64,000 nt of DNA from CAXTSE01 sp964246985 (GTDB lineage: Bacteria; Actinomycetota; Actinomycetes; Actinomycetales; Microbacteriaceae), in contig CAXTSE010000004.1 in assembly GCA_964246985.1 (NCBI GenBank), positions 1-64,000 on the forward strand, given 5' to 3'. The position numbers and the translations under genes are program-made. Positions 16,622-24,816 of the stretch are shown in pieces. Positions within the stretch are counted from its first letter, which is position 1, and every line of letters starts with the position of its first letter. The notes below the pieces were generated by a model. The model did no database searches, was not told the origin of the DNA, and worked only from the letters and a program-made list of their open reading frames with translations.

Positions 16622-17962
16622 ATGATCGAATACCGCAACCTCCGCGTCGCCATCCTGGGGGCCGGGTCCGTCGGTGCCCAGGTGGCCAGCCTGCTCATCG
16701 AGCACGGCGACGAGCTCGCCGCCCGCGTCGGCGCCGGCCTCGAGCTGGTGGGCGTCGCGGTGCGCGACCTCGATGCGCCGCGCACGGCCGAGATCCCGAA
16801 GGAGCTGCTCACGACCGACGCTCGCTCGCTGATCCTCGGTGCCGACATCGTGATCGAGCTCATCGGCGGCCTCGAGCCCGCCCGCGAGTACCTGGAGCTC
16901 GCCCTCACCTCGGGCGCCGACGTCATCACGGCCAACAAGGCGCTGCTCGCGACCCACGGTCCCGAGCTCTTCGAGATCGCCGAGCAGGTCGGCGCCCAGC
17001 TGTACTACGAGGCCGCCGTCGGCGGGGCGATCCCGATCATCCGCCCGCTGCGCGACAGCCTCGCGGGCGACCGTGTGCGCCGCATCCTCGGCATCGTCAA
17101 CGGCACCACGAACTACATCCTCGACCGCATGGACCTCGAGGGGGACTCGCTCGAGGAGGCTCTCGCGGCCGCCACCGACCTCGGCTACGCCGAGGCAGAT
17201 CCGACCGCCGACATCGAGGGCTACGACGCGGCGCAGAAGGCGTCGATCCTCGCCAGCCTCGCGTTCCACACCACGGTGCCGCTCGAGAGCGTGTACCGCG
17301 AGGGCATCACCAAGGTGACGCACGCGCAGGTCTCGGCCGCGCGATCCGCGGGCTTCGTCGTCAAGCTGCTCGCGGTGTGCGAGCGCCTGACGGATCCCGA
17401 GACCGGGGTGGAGGGCGTCAGCGCCCGCGTCCACCCGGCGCTCGTGCCGCTCGCGCATCCGCTCGCCGCCGTGCACGGCGCCAACAACGCGGTGTTCCTC
17501 GAGGCGGAGGCCGCGGGCAGCCTGATGTTCTACGGCGCCGGCGCCGGGGGAGTGCAGACGGCCTCGGCCGTGCTCGGCGACGTCGTCTCGGCCGCTCGCC
17601 GACACGTCATCGGCGGCCCCGGAGTCGCCGAGTCGACGCACGCCGACCTGCCCATCCTGCCGATCTCGAGCGTCACGACCCGCTACCAGATCACCCTCGA
17701 GGTGATCGACCGGCCCGGAGTGCTCGCGGGGATCGCGACGATGTTCAGCGAGCACGGGGTGTCGGTCGAGGCGGTCCAGCAGTCGGCGGGCGGCACTGTC
17801 GAGGGCGCCGACGGTGGCGAGGAGAGCCCCGTGCCCACCGCTACCCTGGTGATCGGGACCCACGAGGCGACCGAGGCGTCGCTCGCGGCGACGGTCGTCG
17901 CCCTCGGGGCCAGCGAGGCCGTGGCGAGCGTCACGAGCGTCTTGAGAGTAGAGGGTCTGTAG
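16622..17962 (+). CDS. hom: Homoserine dehydrogenase
   Basis: The protein is 446 residues. It reduces aspartate semialdehyde to homoserine, the branch point to threonine and methionine. The Rossmann motif AILGAGSVGAQVA lies at residues 9-21, the catalytic domain carries TANKALLATHG (about 105) and GIVNGTTNYIL (about 160), and a C-terminal ACT domain (about 352-446; TLEVIDRPGVLAGIATMFSE) should give feedback inhibition by threonine, as in related enzymes. The ATG at 16622 has GGAG 9 nt upstream. It is 13 bases after lysA and 17 before thrC, clearly one operon. Confidence 0.96.
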   Translation: MIEYRNLRVAILGAGSVGAQVASLLIEHGDELAARVGAGLELVGVAVRDLDAPRTAEIPKELLTTDARSLILGADIVIELIGGLEPAREYLELALTSGADVITANKALLATHGPELFEIAEQVGAQLYYEAAVGGAIPIIRPLRDSLAGDRVRRILGIVNGTTNYILDRMDLEGDSLEEALAAATDLGYAEADPTADIEGYDAAQKASILASLAFHTTVPLESVYREGITKVTHAQVSAARSAGFVVKLLAVCERLTDPETGVEGVSARVHPALVPLAHPLAAVHGANNAVFLEAEAAGSLMFYGAGAGGVQTASAVLGDVVSAARRHVIGGPGVAESTHADLPILPISSVTTRYQITLEVIDRPGVLAGIATMFSEHGVSVEAVQQSAGGTVEGADGGEESPVPTATLVIGTHEATEASLAATVVALGASEAVASVTSVLRVEGL

Positions 17963-17979
17963 ATGGCTGGGGCAGTCGG

Positions 17980-19053
17980 ATGACACAGTGGCGCGGAGTG
18001 CTGCACGAGTACCGTGATCGCCTCGATGTCACGGACGCGACGCCGATCATCACCCTCGGCGAGGGCGGCACGCCGCTGATCCCCGCGCCCGCCCTGGAGG
18101 CCCGCACGGGCGCCAAGGTGTGGGTCAAGTACGAGGGCATGAACCCGACAGGATCCTTCAAGGACCGCGGCATGACGATGGCCGTCTCGAAGGCGGTCGA
18201 GCACGGCGCCCAGGCGATCATCTGCGCCTCGACGGGCAACACGTCCGCCGCCGCCGCCGCGTACGCGACCCACGCCGGGATCACCGCCGCGGTGCTCGTG
18301 CCCGAGGGCAAGATCGCGCTCGGCAAGCTGGCGCAGGCGATCGCCCACGGCGCCGAGCTGCTGCAGGTGCAGGGCAACTTCGACGACTGCCTCGACATCG
18401 CGCGCGAGCTGGCGGCCCACTACCCGGTGCACCTCGTCAACTCGGTCAACAACGACCGCATCGAGGGGCAGAAGACCGCCGCGTTCGAGGTCATCGAGGT
18501 GCTCGGCGACGCCCCTGACTTCCACTTCATCCCGGTCGGCAACGCGGGCAACTACACGGCCTACGCGCGCGGCTACGCCGAGGACGCCGCACGCGGCGCC
18601 GCGACGAGGCGACCGCGCATGTTCGGCTTCCAGGCCGCCGGCAGCGCGCCGATCGTCCGCGGTGAGGTCGTCCGCAACCCCGACACGATCGCGAGCGCGA
18701 TCCGCATCGGCAACCCCGCGTCCTGGGAGCTCGCGCTCACCGCGCGGGACGAGACCGACGGCTACTTCGGGGCGATCTCGGATGCGCACATCCTCGACGC
18801 GCACCGCATCCTGTCGAGCGAGGTGGGCATCTTCGTCGAGCCCGCCTCCGCCATCAGCGTGGCGGGTCTGCTCGAGCGGGCCGACGCCGGAGTGATCCCG
18901 AAGGGCGCCACGGTCGTCCTCACGGTCACCGGGCACGGGCTCAAGGACCCGCAGTGGGCTCTGAAGGCCGCCGACGGCAGCGACGTCACGCCCACCGTCG
19001 TGCCGGTCGACGTCGCCGAGATCGCCGGAGTGCTCGGGCTGAGCGCCCGATGA
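17980..19053 (+). CDS. thrC: Threonine synthase
   Basis: The protein is 357 residues, a fold-II PLP enzyme that converts O-phosphohomoserine to threonine. The PLP lysine is in NPTGSFKDRGM (about 58), and the phosphate-binding loop is CASTGNTSAAAAAYA (about 85). The length matches the short threonine synthases of actinobacteria that lack the plant-type extension. The ATG at 17980 was chosen; a six-codon frame starting at 17963 ends in a TGA that overlaps this ATG, which could couple translation. The stop overlaps the thrB start (ATGA). Confidence 0.96.
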   Translation: MTQWRGVLHEYRDRLDVTDATPIITLGEGGTPLIPAPALEARTGAKVWVKYEGMNPTGSFKDRGMTMAVSKAVEHGAQAIICASTGNTSAAAAAYATHAGITAAVLVPEGKIALGKLAQAIAHGAELLQVQGNFDDCLDIARELAAHYPVHLVNSVNNDRIEGQKTAAFEVIEVLGDAPDFHFIPVGNAGNYTAYARGYAEDAARGAATRRPRMFGFQAAGSAPIVRGEVVRNPDTIASAIRIGNPASWELALTARDETDGYFGAISDAHILDAHRILSSEVGIFVEPASAISVAGLLERADAGVIPKGATVVLTVTGHGLKDPQWALKAADGSDVTPTVVPVDVAEIAGVLGLSAR

Positions 19054-20012
19054 CCGCGGGTGCGGCGCTCGGCGGCGTGCCCGTCGGCCGGTCGGTGCTG
19101 GTCAAGGTGCCGGCGACGACCGCCAACCTCGGCCCCGGCTTCGACACCCTCGGGCTCGCGCTGAGCGTCTACGACGAGCTCACCGTCACCGCCCGCCTGA
19201 CGCCCGGCGCCACCGTCGAGGTGCACGGTGTCGGCGCGGGGGAGGTGCCGACCGACGAGTCCAACCTCGTCGTACGCTCGATCGCGTACACGTTCGAGCA
19301 CTACGGCATCCCGATGCCGGGGCTCGACCTCATCGCCCGCAACAGCATCCCGCACGGTCGCGGCATGGGCTCGTCGGGCGCTGCCATCGTCTCGGGCATC
19401 ATGGCCGCCAAGGGCCTGCTCGAGGGCATCGTCGAGATCGACTCGGAGGGACTGCTCGCCCTCGCGACGGCCCTCGAAGGGCATCCCGACAACGTCGCAC
19501 CCGCGCTCTTCGGTGGTCTCACCATCGCCTGGATGACGCCCGAGGGTCCCCGCCACAAGAAGCTCATCGTGCACCGGGGTGTCTCGCCGCTCGTGGCGGT
19601 CCCGATCGAGTCGAGCATGTCGACGGCGCTCGCGCGCAGCCTGCAGCCGCAGTCCGTGCCGCACGAGGACGCGATCTTCAACGTCTCGCGCTCGGCGCTC
19701 CTCATCGCCGCTCTCATCCAGAGCCCGGAGCTGCTGCTCGCCGCGACCGAGGACAAGCTGCACCAGAGCTATCGCGCGAGCGCGATGCCCGAGACGGATG
19801 CGCTCATCCAGCTGCTCCGCGCGGACGGTCTCGCGGCCGTCGTCTCGGGTGCCGGGCCCTCGATCCTGGTGCTCGGCAGCGATCCGGCCCAGCGTCTGCG
19901 CGCGACCGAGCTCATCGACGCGAACGCCACGACGCCGTGGAACTGCCTGTTGCTGGCCGTGGACTTCAAGGGTGCTACAGTTGTCGAGCACTCATCAGAC
20001 GCCGTGGCTTGA
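19050..20012 (+). CDS. thrB: Homoserine kinase
   Basis: The protein is 320 residues of the GHMP kinase family. It phosphorylates homoserine with ATP to make the substrate of ThrC. The N-terminal VKVPATTANLGPGFDTLGLAL and the ATP-binding motif PHGRGMGSSGAA (about 103) are characteristic, and a C-terminal GAGPSILVLG motif is present. The start ATG overlaps the thrC stop by four bases, indicating translational coupling in the lysA-hom-thrC-thrB operon. The gene ends 151 bases before rho. Confidence 0.96.
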   Translation: MTAGAALGGVPVGRSVLVKVPATTANLGPGFDTLGLALSVYDELTVTARLTPGATVEVHGVGAGEVPTDESNLVVRSIAYTFEHYGIPMPGLDLIARNSIPHGRGMGSSGAAIVSGIMAAKGLLEGIVEIDSEGLLALATALEGHPDNVAPALFGGLTIAWMTPEGPRHKKLIVHRGVSPLVAVPIESSMSTALARSLQPQSVPHEDAIFNVSRSALLIAALIQSPELLLAATEDKLHQSYRASAMPETDALIQLLRADGLAAVVSGAGPSILVLGSDPAQRLRATELIDANATTPWNCLLLAVDFKGATVVEHSSDAVA

Positions 20013-20163
20013 CCCAGCGCCCGAGTGACACTCCCATCCAAGGCACTCGCCTACCGCGCTCGTCTGTGAGCCTGCGTCACTCGACGCTCGTCCAGAGGGA
20101 GCAGCCGGCAAGACGCCGATCCCCCGGAAGTTCTGTGCCGGGGTCGAAAGGACAACGAACCCT
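20013..20163 (+). promoter_or_regulatory. rho leader: C-rich segment and hairpin before the ribosome binding site
   Basis: This 151-base gap before rho begins with a C-rich, G-poor stretch (about 20030-20100) like a Rho utilisation site. It is followed by a GC hairpin (CCCCGG 20122-20127 pairing with CCGGGG 20138-20143, 10-base loop) that ends just before the Shine-Dalgarno GAAAGGA (20145-20151). This layout suits autogenous attenuation of rho, known in other bacteria. Here it is inferred. Confidence 0.4.
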
Positions 20164-22296
20164 GTGACTGATGTCAACGCATCCACGACGGATGCCCGCT
20201 CCGAGCTGAGCCGCCTCCGACTTCCCGAGCTGGTGGCCCTCGCGATCACCCGCGGACTCCCCGGTGCAGCCAAGCTGCGCAAGGGCGAGCTGGTGGACGC
20301 CCTCGCCGAGAGCGCCGTCGCCGCGCCCCCAACCGCGACGTCGGACGACGCCCCGGCCGAGCAGCCCGACACCTCGTCGGACGATTCCGTCGAGACTCCC
20401 GCGCCCGAGGCCCCCGCGGCTGAGGCAGCCGCGGCCGAGGCGCCCGCCGAGGCAGCGCCCGCAGCACGCTCGGCACGCCGCCCGTCGCGCCGCGTCACCG
20501 CGTCGACCGCCGCGGCCGCCGAGCTCGCCGCCGCCGCCGCCGCGGCCGCGCCCGCCGACTCGGCGACGGCAGCATCCTCCGAATCCACCCCCTCCGACTC
20601 GTCCGCCGCCCCCTCGACGTCCGTCGACGAGCAGTCCGACGCGCCGATGATCGACCCGGCCGACGCGCCTGTCGGACACGTGGCCGCCGCCGATGTCGCC
20701 GGCGAGCTCGACAAGCTCCTCCCCGAGGTCACCTCCGGTGCCGAGGGAGAGCAGGGCGGCTCGAGCCGTCGCACCCGCGGCCGTGGCCGTGGGGGCAACC
20801 AGGGTGGCCAGAATGCGCAGGGCGGCCAGAACGGCGCAGAGCAGACCGGCGAGAAGGCCCCCGCGCAGAACGGTCGGGGCGGCCAGCAGGCCGGCGGCCG
20901 TGGGCAGCAGTCGGCGCAGAACGGCGCCCCCCAGAACGGTCAGAACGCGAACGGCAACGGCCAGGGCGCTTCGGGCCAGAACGGCCAGAACGGCGCCGGA
21001 CCCCAGGGCCAGGGTGCCGACGCCGACCTCGATGCCGAGGGTCGGGGACGCGGACGCTACCGCGACCGCAAGCGCGGCCGCGCCACCCAGAACGACGACT
21101 TCGAGCCCGAGATCAGCGACGACGACGTGCTCATCCCCGTCGCCGGCATCCTCGATGTGCTCGACAACTACGCGTTCGTGCGCACGAGCGGCTACCTGCC
21201 CGGCGCCAACGACGTCTACGTCTCGCTCGGCCAGGTCAAGAAGTACAACCTCCGCAAGGGCGACGCCGTCGTCGGCGCCATCCGCCAGCCGCGCGAGGGC
21301 GACCAGCAGGGCAGCCGCCAGAAGTACAACGCGATCGTCAAGATCGACTCCATCAATGGACAGACCGTCGACGAGGCCGCCGAGCGCGTCGAGTTCGGCA
21401 AGCTCGTCCCGATCTACCCGAACGAGCGCCTGCGGCTCGAGACCGAGCCGGCCAAGCTGTCGACCCGCATCATCGACCTCATCGCCCCGATCGGCAAGGG
21501 CCAGCGCGGCCTGATCGTCGCCCCGCCGAAGGCCGGCAAGACGCTGATCCTGCAGGCCATCGCCAAGGCGATCGCGATCAACAACCCCGAGGTCCACCTC
21601 ATGGTCGTGCTGGTCGACGAGCGTCCCGAAGAGGTCACCGACATGCAGCGCTCGGTCAAGGGCGAGGTCATCGCCTCGACCTTCGACCGCCCCGCCGAGG
21701 ACCACACGACGGTCGCCGAGCTCGCCATCGAGCGCGCCAAGCGCCTCGTGGAGCTGGGCAACGACGTCGTCGTGCTGCTCGACTCGATCACCCGCCTCGG
21801 CCGCGCCTACAACCTGGCGTCCCCTGCATCCGGTCGCATCCTCTCGGGCGGCGTCGACGCGGCGGCCCTGTACCCGCCGAAGCGCTTCTTCGGTGCGGCG
21901 CGCAACATCGAGGGCGGTGGCTCGCTGACCATCCTCGCGACCGCGCTCGTCGAGACCGGATCCAAGATGGACGAGGTCATCTTCGAGGAGTTCAAGGGCA
22001 CCGGCAACATGGAGCTGCGCCTCTCGCGCAGCCTCGCCGACAAGCGCATCTTCCCGGCGGTCGACATCTACGCGTCGAGCACCCGCCGCGAGGAGGAGCT
22101 GCTGAGCTCCGACGAGGTCAAGATCACGTGGCGCCTGCGCCGCGCCCTGGCCGGACTCGAGCTTCAGCAGCAGCTCGAGGTGGTGCTGTCGAAGCTCAAG
22201 GAGACGGCGTCCAACACCGAGTTCCTCGTGCAGATCCAGAAGTCGCTGCCGACCAGCACCAACGGCAACGGCAACGCCGTCCACACCAAGGAGTAG
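20164..22296 (+). CDS. rho: Transcription termination factor Rho with large disordered insert
   Basis: The protein is 710 residues, far longer than the 419 of E. coli. The N-terminal helical Rho_N domain (about 1-50; LSRLRLPELVALAITRGLPG) is followed by an Ala/Pro/Glu segment and then an Arg/Gly/Gln/Asn-rich stretch (about 198-305). The RNA-binding OSB domain (from about 318), Walker A APPKAGKT (about 454), Walker B VVLLDSITR and the Q/R loops with GGVDAAALYPPKRFFGAARN are intact. It is a hexameric RNA-dependent ATPase that ends transcription. The GTG start has GAAAGGA about 12 nt upstream. The long insert is usual in actinobacterial Rho, but its Gln/Asn content here is striking. Confidence 0.97.
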   Translation: MTDVNASTTDARSELSRLRLPELVALAITRGLPGAAKLRKGELVDALAESAVAAPPTATSDDAPAEQPDTSSDDSVETPAPEAPAAEAAAAEAPAEAAPAARSARRPSRRVTASTAAAAELAAAAAAAAPADSATAASSESTPSDSSAAPSTSVDEQSDAPMIDPADAPVGHVAAADVAGELDKLLPEVTSGAEGEQGGSSRRTRGRGRGGNQGGQNAQGGQNGAEQTGEKAPAQNGRGGQQAGGRGQQSAQNGAPQNGQNANGNGQGASGQNGQNGAGPQGQGADADLDAEGRGRGRYRDRKRGRATQNDDFEPEISDDDVLIPVAGILDVLDNYAFVRTSGYLPGANDVYVSLGQVKKYNLRKGDAVVGAIRQPREGDQQGSRQKYNAIVKIDSINGQTVDEAAERVEFGKLVPIYPNERLRLETEPAKLSTRIIDLIAPIGKGQRGLIVAPPKAGKTLILQAIAKAIAINNPEVHLMVVLVDERPEEVTDMQRSVKGEVIASTFDRPAEDHTTVAELAIERAKRLVELGNDVVVLLDSITRLGRAYNLASPASGRILSGGVDAAALYPPKRFFGAARNIEGGGSLTILATALVETGSKMDEVIFEEFKGTGNMELRLSRSLADKRIFPAVDIYASSTRREEELLSSDEVKITWRLRRALAGLELQQQLEVVLSKLKETASNTEFLVQIQKSLPTSTNGNGNAVHTKE

Positions 22297-22299
22297 CGC

Positions 22300-23382
22300 G
22301 TGTTCGAGTCAGTCGCATCGCTGCTGGCCGAACAGGAGGACCTGCAGGAGCAGCTCGCCGACCCGGCCATCCACGCGGATGCCGGGCGCGCCAAGAAGGT
22401 CAACCGGCGCTACGCCGAGCTGAGCCAGATCGCGACGGCGCACGCCAACTGGATCAAGGCGCAGGACGACCTCGCGGCGGCGCGCGAGCTCGCCAAGGAG
22501 GACGACGCGTTCGCCGAGGAGGTGCCCGGTCTCGAGGAGGGTCTCGCGACCGCGCAGGAGAAGCTGCGTCGCCTGCTGATCCCGCGCGACCCCGACGACG
22601 GTCGTGACGTCATCATGGAGATCAAGGGCGGCGAGGGCGGCGAGGAATCGGCGCTGTTCGCGGCCGATCTGCTGCGGATGTACCTGCACTACGCCGAGTC
22701 GAAGGGCTGGAAGACGGAGCTCCTCGAGCGCACCGAGTCCGACCTCGGCGGCTACAAGGACGTGCAGGTCGCCATCAAGTCGAACGCCACCGACCCCTCG
22801 CAGGGCGTCTGGGCGCACCTCAAGTACGAGGGCGGCGTCCACAGGGTGCAGCGCGTGCCGGCGACCGAGTCGCAGGGGCGCATCCACACCTCGACCACCG
22901 GGGTGCTGGTGTTCCCTGAGGTGGACGAGCCGGAGGAGGTCGACATCCAGCAGAACGACCTCAAGATCGACGTCTACCGCTCGAGCGGCCCCGGTGGGCA
23001 GAGCGTCAACACGACCGACTCGGCCGTGCGCATCACCCACCTGCCGACCGGCATCGTCGTGTCGATGCAGAACGAGAAGTCGCAGCTGCAGAACCGCGAG
23101 GCCGGCATGCGCGTGCTGCGCGCCCGCATCCTCGCGCGTCAGCAGGAGGAGCAGGCCCTGGTCGACAGCGCCGCGCGCAAGAGCCAGATCCGGTCAATGG
23201 ATCGCTCGGAGCGCATCCGCACCTACAACTTCCCCGAGAACCGGATCGCCGATCACCGCACCGGCTACAAGGCCTACAACCTCGACATCGTCATGAACGG
23301 AGCGCTGGAGCCGGTCATCGAGTCCTGCATCCAGGCCGACGAGGAGGCCCGTCTCGCCGCAGTCGGCGACACGGAGCAGTGA
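22300..23382 (+). CDS. prfA: Peptide chain release factor 1
   Basis: The protein is 360 residues. It recognises UAA and UAG and releases the nascent peptide. The catalytic GGQ is in SGPGGQSVNTTDS (about 233) and the stop-recognition tripeptide region reads VPATESQGR (about 187), matching the PxT type of RF1. The GTG start has a perfect AAGGAG 7 nt upstream, inside the rho stop region (3-base gap). The last codons overlap prmC, whose product methylates the GGQ glutamine. Confidence 0.97.
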   Translation: MFESVASLLAEQEDLQEQLADPAIHADAGRAKKVNRRYAELSQIATAHANWIKAQDDLAAARELAKEDDAFAEEVPGLEEGLATAQEKLRRLLIPRDPDDGRDVIMEIKGGEGGEESALFAADLLRMYLHYAESKGWKTELLERTESDLGGYKDVQVAIKSNATDPSQGVWAHLKYEGGVHRVQRVPATESQGRIHTSTTGVLVFPEVDEPEEVDIQQNDLKIDVYRSSGPGGQSVNTTDSAVRITHLPTGIVVSMQNEKSQLQNREAGMRVLRARILARQQEEQALVDSAARKSQIRSMDRSERIRTYNFPENRIADHRTGYKAYNLDIVMNGALEPVIESCIQADEEARLAAVGDTEQ

Positions 23383-24245
23383 CGACGCCCCACACCGTCT
23401 CCGCGCTGCGTCGCCAGGCTGTCGAGGTGCTGGCGTCCGCGCGAGTGCCCACGCCCGACGTCGACGCCGAGCTGCTCATCGGCCACGTGCTGGGGCTCAG
23501 CCGCGGCCAGGTGCAGGCCAAGGCGGTGGCGGATGCGGCGCTCGGCTTCGACGACTACGTGACCGTCCTCGACATGGTCGAGCGCCGGGCCGCTCGCGAG
23601 CCGCTCCAGCACATCACCGGCCGCGCGGCCTTCCGGTCGCTCGAGCTCGCCGTCGGACCTGGCGTCTTCGTGCCCCGTCCCGAGACCGAGTTCGTCGCCC
23701 AGCTCGCGATCGACGCGCTGCTCGCGGTGCCGAGCCCCACACCGCGCGCCGCCGACCTCGGGACCGGCAGCGGGGCCATCGCGATCGCCCTCGCCACCGA
23801 GGTGCCGCACGCCGAGGTCGCCGCCGTCGAGAACTCGACGCGCGCGTTCATCTGGGCGAAGCAGAACGTGCGCGAGAGCGGCGCGTCGAACGTGCGCCTC
23901 GTGTTCGCCGACCTGGCCGATGCACTGCCCGAGCTCGACGGCCGGCTCGACGTCGTGATCTCGAACCCGCCCTACATCCCGCTCGGCGCGATCCCGCGCG
24001 ACCCCGAGGTGCGCCTGCACGACCCCGAGGTCGCGCTGTACGGGGGAGTGGACGGTCTCGACGTCGTGCGCGCCGTGTCGACGCGTGCGCTGGCCCTCCT
24101 GCGTCCGGGCGGGACGCTCGTGCTCGAGCACGGCGAGCTGCAGGGTGACGCGATCCGCGCCCTGCTCATCGCCGACGGCTGGCGCGCGCCGCAGACCTCA
24201 CGTGACCTGCTCGGCCGCGACCGGGCGACGACCGCGTCTCTCTGA
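23379..24245 (+). CDS. prmC: Release factor glutamine methyltransferase
   Basis: The protein is 288 residues. It is a SAM-dependent enzyme that methylates the GGQ glutamine of release factors. It has an N-terminal helical substrate domain, the SAM motif ADLGTGSGAIAIALA (about 125), and the catalytic NPPYIPL (about 196). The GTG start overlaps the prfA stop (GTGA). Some related genomes annotate it as hemK. A repeat element starts at the last base of the gene. Confidence 0.96.
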   Translation: MTTPHTVSALRRQAVEVLASARVPTPDVDAELLIGHVLGLSRGQVQAKAVADAALGFDDYVTVLDMVERRAAREPLQHITGRAAFRSLELAVGPGVFVPRPETEFVAQLAIDALLAVPSPTPRAADLGTGSGAIAIALATEVPHAEVAAVENSTRAFIWAKQNVRESGASNVRLVFADLADALPELDGRLDVVISNPPYIPLGAIPRDPEVRLHDPEVALYGGVDGLDVVRAVSTRALALLRPGGTLVLEHGELQGDAIRALLIADGWRAPQTSRDLLGRDRATTASL

Positions 24246-24315
24246 GGTCGCGAGAGTACGGTCTTCGGGCGTCGCGTGCGGTCTCCGACGAGCGAAAGTC
24301 CGTGCTCTCGCGGAC
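24245..24315. repeat. Intergenic hairpin repeat, copy 1
   Basis: A 26-base sequence at 24245-24270 recurs exactly at 24742-24767. About 52 bases downstream of its start both copies carry a second related block (20 bases, 16 identical). Within this copy TCGCGAGAGTACGG (24248-24261) and CCGTGCTCTCGCGG (24300-24313) form an inverted repeat with 12 of 14 pairs. It could form a stem-loop after prmC and act in mRNA termination or stability. Confidence 0.6.
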
Positions 24316-24370
24316 GCAGGCTCGGACTGCGGTGAGCTTGGCGTGGCCCGGCCGTCAGCGCTGGCCCGTC

Positions 24371-24457
24371 GTCGGAAACTCCGGAACCCTGTGCGAGTCC
24401 GCGCCGCATCCTCGCGTGTGGGCGCGGGTGGACCGGTGATCATCCGGAGTTTCCGAC
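24371..24457. repeat. 15-base perfect inverted repeat upstream of the small membrane gene
   Basis: GTCGGAAACTCCGGA (24371-24385) and its exact reverse complement (24443-24457) are separated by 57 bases. It lies between the copy 1 element and the PLDc_N gene. It may be a second kind of intergenic palindromic element or a long-range hairpin. No coding sequence is seen between the arms. Confidence 0.55.
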
Positions 24458-24494
24458 AGTTCGGCGGGCGCTGTAGCGTGAAGATTCCTCGCCG

Positions 24495-24500
24495 TAGGAT
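24495..24500 (+). promoter_or_regulatory. Candidate -10 box of the PLDc_N gene
   Basis: TAGGAT lies 6 nt before the ATG at 24507 and fits a leaderless transcript; the AGGA within it could instead be a Shine-Dalgarno site. No clear -35 box is visible. Confidence 0.35.
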
Positions 24501-24506
24501 GGGTGC

Positions 24507-24734
24507 ATGGAGAACCCCGCGCTGCCAGACGGATTCCAGATCGCCTGGATCTTGATCGTCGTGCTGCAGGCCGCGCTCTTCCTAGTGGCGCTCGGCACGA
24601 TCATCACGTCGCCGCGATACACGGCAGGCGGAAAGCTGCTCTGGGCGGTCCTCGTGTTCACGGCACCGATCTTCGGAGCCATCGCCTGGCTCGTCCTTGG
24701 CCGACGGGCGCAGATCCGCACCGACGTGCCCTGA
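24507..24734 (+). CDS. Small PLDc_N-domain membrane protein
   Basis: The protein is 75 residues with two transmembrane helices (about 12-34 and 44-65) and a short basic end (GRRAQIR). The pattern ILIVVLQAALFLVALGTII followed by KLLWAVLVFTAPIFGAIAWL matches the N-terminal domain found in cardiolipin synthases and as stand-alone small proteins (PLDc_N, also called phospholipase D-nuclease N-terminal). No catalytic HKD motif is present. It is flanked on both sides by copies of a repeat element, so the gene may have moved with them or may simply sit between terminator-like hairpins. The function is unknown. Confidence 0.75.
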   Translation: MENPALPDGFQIAWILIVVLQAALFLVALGTIITSPRYTAGGKLLWAVLVFTAPIFGAIAWLVLGRRAQIRTDVP

Positions 24735-24741
24735 CCCGCGC

Positions 24742-24814
24742 AGGTCGCGAGAGTACGGTCTTCGGGCCTCCTCGAGTCCCGCATCGCCCCGGAGTCCGTT
24801 CCGTCGCGGAGGAG
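24742..24814. repeat. Intergenic hairpin repeat, copy 2
   Basis: This is the second copy of the 26-base block (24742-24767 identical to 24245-24270), with the related downstream block starting at 24793 (offset 51 against 52 in copy 1). The second arm has drifted, so the hairpin is weaker. It lies between the convergent PLDc_N and HAD genes, where a shared terminator would be expected. Confidence 0.55.
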
Positions 24815-24816
24815 CG

